Assembly (NCBI RefSeq): GCF_000521215.1
Contig: NZ_KI928917.1
Coordinates: 161,372-195,856, forward strand
Reading direction: 5' to 3'
DNA: 34,485 nt
Origin: Labrenzia sp. DG1229
Lineage (GTDB): Bacteria; Pseudomonadota; Alphaproteobacteria; Rhizobiales; Stappiaceae
A program made the position numbers and the translations under genes. Positions 32,270 to 34,485 of the stretch are shown piece after piece. Under the pieces are notes generated by a model, which saw only the letters and a list, made by a program, of their open reading frames with translations, searched no databases and was not told the DNA's origin. Position 1 is the first letter of the stretch, and every line of letters begins with the position of its first letter.

Positions 32270-34485
32270 GTGTCCGATTTAGCTGCGCAACGCGAACACT
32301 GCATTGAAATGACCCGCAAAGGGCAACCTGCACGCACCAAGAACCCGTTTTTCGGTGTAGGCCCGATCACCGACATGGTGCTGGACGACGCGGAAGGGCG
32401 TAAAAATACCCTCGCTTTCAATCGTTGGCTTGAAAGCACCTACCGGAAACTGGACGACAAGGGTAACGACATCGGACCATTCACCACCTCCGAAATCGGC
32501 CGATCAATGCACCGCGGCTACCCGGCGGATGCCATCCTTCTCGACATGATGCACCACATCCACCGCTATTTCGGTTTCCCGAATTCCAATCAGGTTGCTG
32601 TCGGCCTGGGTGGTGGGCACAGCGGCTTCACGGTTGCCATCATGCACTTGATGAACCCGAACCTTGAGGGTCAGAAGCTCTTTGTCGACACACCGAAACC
32701 TGAATCGGATGACGCCAGGGCCGGCGGATTTTTCCGTCAGAGCTGGGGCACGCAGATCCTGGAGCTGCAACGGTTTGCAAACAACGGCCACGCGGACAAG
32801 GTCGTCTTCGCCGATCGTGAAGGAACGATCCCAAGCGCTGATCAGCTTGAAGCCCTGAACATTTCTCTCTTCGTTGGTGTTGGTCACGAGACCACTGGTG
32901 CAACCACCTACACGGAGGAAGAAGTTGTTTCGTTGCTCGCCTGGCTGGACCGCGACCCGGAAAACCGGCACGCAATGATTGATGCAACATCGATGCTGGG
33001 TGCCATGCCCTGGTCGCAGGAGGTTGTGGATGCCTTCATGTCGAAGTGCTGCCTGTTCACGCCGTTCCAGAAGGCGATCGGCGGGATTTCGGGTTATTTC
33101 CTGGCTTCCTTCACTCCCGCTGCCGTGCAGTTAATCGAGGACAACCAGAAAAATCCGGCCTGGGCGATTGCACGCCAGTTGAAACTAGTCGTGCCCAAAG
33201 ATGCGAAAAAACCTCTGACCGGTGACAAGACCGTCGGACTTGGACCTTTCTACGATCCGGACGCCAACAAGATGACCGGCGGTGTGATCAACACGTTTTC
33301 CTCCCTGGCATTCGCCGAGACCACATACGGTTTGCTGCGCGTTGAAAACATGTTCGGACCGGTCTCCGTCATGAACCGGCGCTCGGCTGCAAACCGACAG
33401 CGCATCAACGACTGGCTCGCTGGTCAGAACCTGCTGGAGCCAGGTGTCGACAATGCCGAAAAACGCGGCGCCGCTGTTACATTGCTCAGGATCAATGACC
33501 CCGGCATCACCGATCCCGACATTCACAACCGCATCATCTTGCGGTCCAAGCAGCTTCTTGGATATGAAGGCCTGACCCATCCGAACGGTTGGCACGAGCC
33601 CGGGCTGGATGCCGCGCGCTACGTGAATGCCTTTCCCGGAACCCCTGGCGATTACCGGGCCTGGATCGGAGGTATCCGCGATACAGATGATATCGTCGCC
33701 CTGCTTGAAAACATCACCTATGCCTACTACCGCGCCAAGGTCGTTGTTCTGGAAGAAGTCCTGGCCGAGACAGGCACGGCATTCGAAGTCGAGGCAACTG
33801 GAGAAACCACCGCGCGCAAGGACGATCCGAATCGTGCCTATCGCATTCTGATCGCGGACCTGGTGGGCTTGAAGCCCGGCGCCGACGGCCAACCCGATCC
33901 GTCCGAGGTCAGGGCCCACATTGAATCCCGGGGCGGAACCTTCACTACGGGAGGTTGGGACGGGTCGAACCTTCCGGCCGGTCAGCATTTTTTCTATATT
34001 CCGGACCTCAGCACGAACGAGGAACTGACCGCAGCGTGCTGCGGAAATCAGTATGATGCGGTGATCGCTGCGGCGACATTCTTCCCTGAAAGTGCCACGT
34101 TCCCGGAAGGCGGTGTACGCATCGGCGCCGGCACCGGCAACATGACCTGCTCTTGCTGGGGCGGCGGCAACGGCACCGGTGGATCGGCTCCGTTGATGAA
34201 TACACCGAGTTTCAACAGCCGGGCGACCGCGCAGATGGTGATGAAATCCCTTCTCAAGGTGATGCCGGACCTCGACGTTGCCGAAATGCATGACCGCGTC
34301 GTCAAGGGTGACTTCGACACCGGCAAGCACCTGCGCGACTATCCCACCGAAAAGCTGGAAGGCAAACGGATGGGTGTGATCGGCTACGGCAACATCGGCC
34401 GCGAAGTTGCGAAACTGGCGAAAGCCTTCGGCATGACGGTCGCCATCCATGCGCGCGCGCACCACCGGGACTGGATCGAGTACGG
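32270..34485 (+). CDS. Fusion of SerC-like aminotransferase and SerA-like dehydrogenase (partial, runs off right edge)
   Basis: The frame stays open from GTG 32270 to the edge: at least 738 residues. GGGAG lies 5 bases before the GTG; ATG 32309 is an alternative. Residues 1 to about 460 resemble the class V aminotransferase SerC: GGGHSGF, then MIDATSMLGAM with Asp238, and TPFQKAIGG with Lys268 as the probable PLP lysine. From about residue 527 comes a D-2-hydroxyacid dehydrogenase like SerA: RIGAGTGNMTC, NTPSFNSRATAQ from residue 644, and the NAD motif GYGNIGRE from residue 705. SerA and SerC act in consecutive steps of phosphoserine synthesis. The catalytic Arg, Glu and His of the dehydrogenase lie beyond the edge or were not identified. 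Function as phosphoserine enzymes is inferred. Confidence 0.85.
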   Translation, partial: MSDLAAQREHCIEMTRKGQPARTKNPFFGVGPITDMVLDDAEGRKNTLAFNRWLESTYRKLDDKGNDIGPFTTSEIGRSMHRGYPADAILLDMMHHIHRYFGFPNSNQVAVGLGGGHSGFTVAIMHLMNPNLEGQKLFVDTPKPESDDARAGGFFRQSWGTQILELQRFANNGHADKVVFADREGTIPSADQLEALNISLFVGVGHETTGATTYTEEEVVSLLAWLDRDPENRHAMIDATSMLGAMPWSQEVVDAFMSKCCLFTPFQKAIGGISGYFLASFTPAAVQLIEDNQKNPAWAIARQLKLVVPKDAKKPLTGDKTVGLGPFYDPDANKMTGGVINTFSSLAFAETTYGLLRVENMFGPVSVMNRRSAANRQRINDWLAGQNLLEPGVDNAEKRGAAVTLLRINDPGITDPDIHNRIILRSKQLLGYEGLTHPNGWHEPGLDAARYVNAFPGTPGDYRAWIGGIRDTDDIVALLENITYAYYRAKVVVLEEVLAETGTAFEVEATGETTARKDDPNRAYRILIADLVGLKPGADGQPDPSEVRAHIESRGGTFTTGGWDGSNLPAGQHFFYIPDLSTNEELTAACCGNQYDAVIAAATFFPESATFPEGGVRIGAGTGNMTCSCWGGGNGTGGSAPLMNTPSFNSRATAQMVMKSLLKVMPDLDVAEMHDRVVKGDFDTGKHLRDYPTEKLEGKRMGVIGYGNIGREVAKLAKAFGMTVAIHARAHHRDWIEY

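Noticed and set aside
33185..34465. 426-codon minus-strand frame
   Set aside because: It is entirely antisense to the SerC/SerA-like fusion gene, whose motifs (TPFQKAIGG, GYGNIGRE) are clear on the plus strand. The minus product shows no recognisable family.
1..34485. Search for CRISPR arrays, tRNA or rRNA genes, IS elements and phage genes
   Set aside because: No regularly spaced repeats, no transposase or integrase-like frames, and no tRNA- or rRNA-like segments were recognised by reading.

Overview
The window looks like chromosome of a GC-rich alphaproteobacterium. Support comes from the dense ATGA-coupled ABC-transporter operons, the AcnB-type aconitase, a methyl-accepting chemotaxis protein behind a CtrA-like box, and families typical of rhizobial and marine Stappiaceae-type genomes (opine dehydrogenase clusters, ROK regulators). 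The genus is inferred; no rRNA, tRNA, IS element, CRISPR array or phage gene was seen. The coding content is catabolic and accessory, interrupted by housekeeping genes.

Region A (259-7997, plus strand) is one tight operon: an FAD monooxygenase-like protein, two AhpD/CMD-type proteins (one with CxxC, one without), an octopine/nopaline-type dehydrogenase, then a complete polyamine/opine-type ABC importer (Tat-exported binding protein, two permeases, ATPase). The layout suggests uptake and oxidative breakdown of an opine-like N-carboxyalkyl amino acid. After an AT-rich gap comes a single chemoreceptor gene (8421-10481).

Region B (10638-16125, minus strand) holds a GntR/UTRA regulator, NanE (ManNAc-6-P epimerase), a ROK sugar kinase, a sugar-binding protein and two permeases. 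It has no ATPase gene. The nanE promoter carries a perfect 15-bp palindrome on its -35 box plus a DasR/NagR-like site, so ManNAc or a related amino sugar is the likely substrate. Upstream in the same orientation lies acnB (16417-19209), with an elaborate inverted repeat just after it.

Region C (19506-29695) is a divergent cluster. On the minus strand: binding protein, two permeases, an argininosuccinate-lyase-family enzyme, an MsmK/UgpC-type ATPase and a PfkB kinase. On the plus strand: a ROK repressor and an unusually long PIG-L-type deacetylase. This combination of a fumarate-releasing lyase family, deacetylase and sugar kinase behind one sugar importer is the best candidate for an undescribed pathway. 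Its ATPase may also energise the Region B importer.

Region D (29722-34485) contains threonine ammonia-lyase (minus), a small lipoate-ligase-like protein (plus), and a large plus-strand gene that runs off the right edge. That gene encodes a SerC-like aminotransferase fused to a SerA-like NAD-dependent dehydrogenase, joining the two consecutive phosphoserine steps (or analogous ones) in one polypeptide. The longest closed frame there is antisense to it and is not a gene.

Two themes recur. All three ABC operons carry a GC-rich hairpin directly after the binding-protein gene, and several downstream genes start with TTG inside the preceding stop codon.
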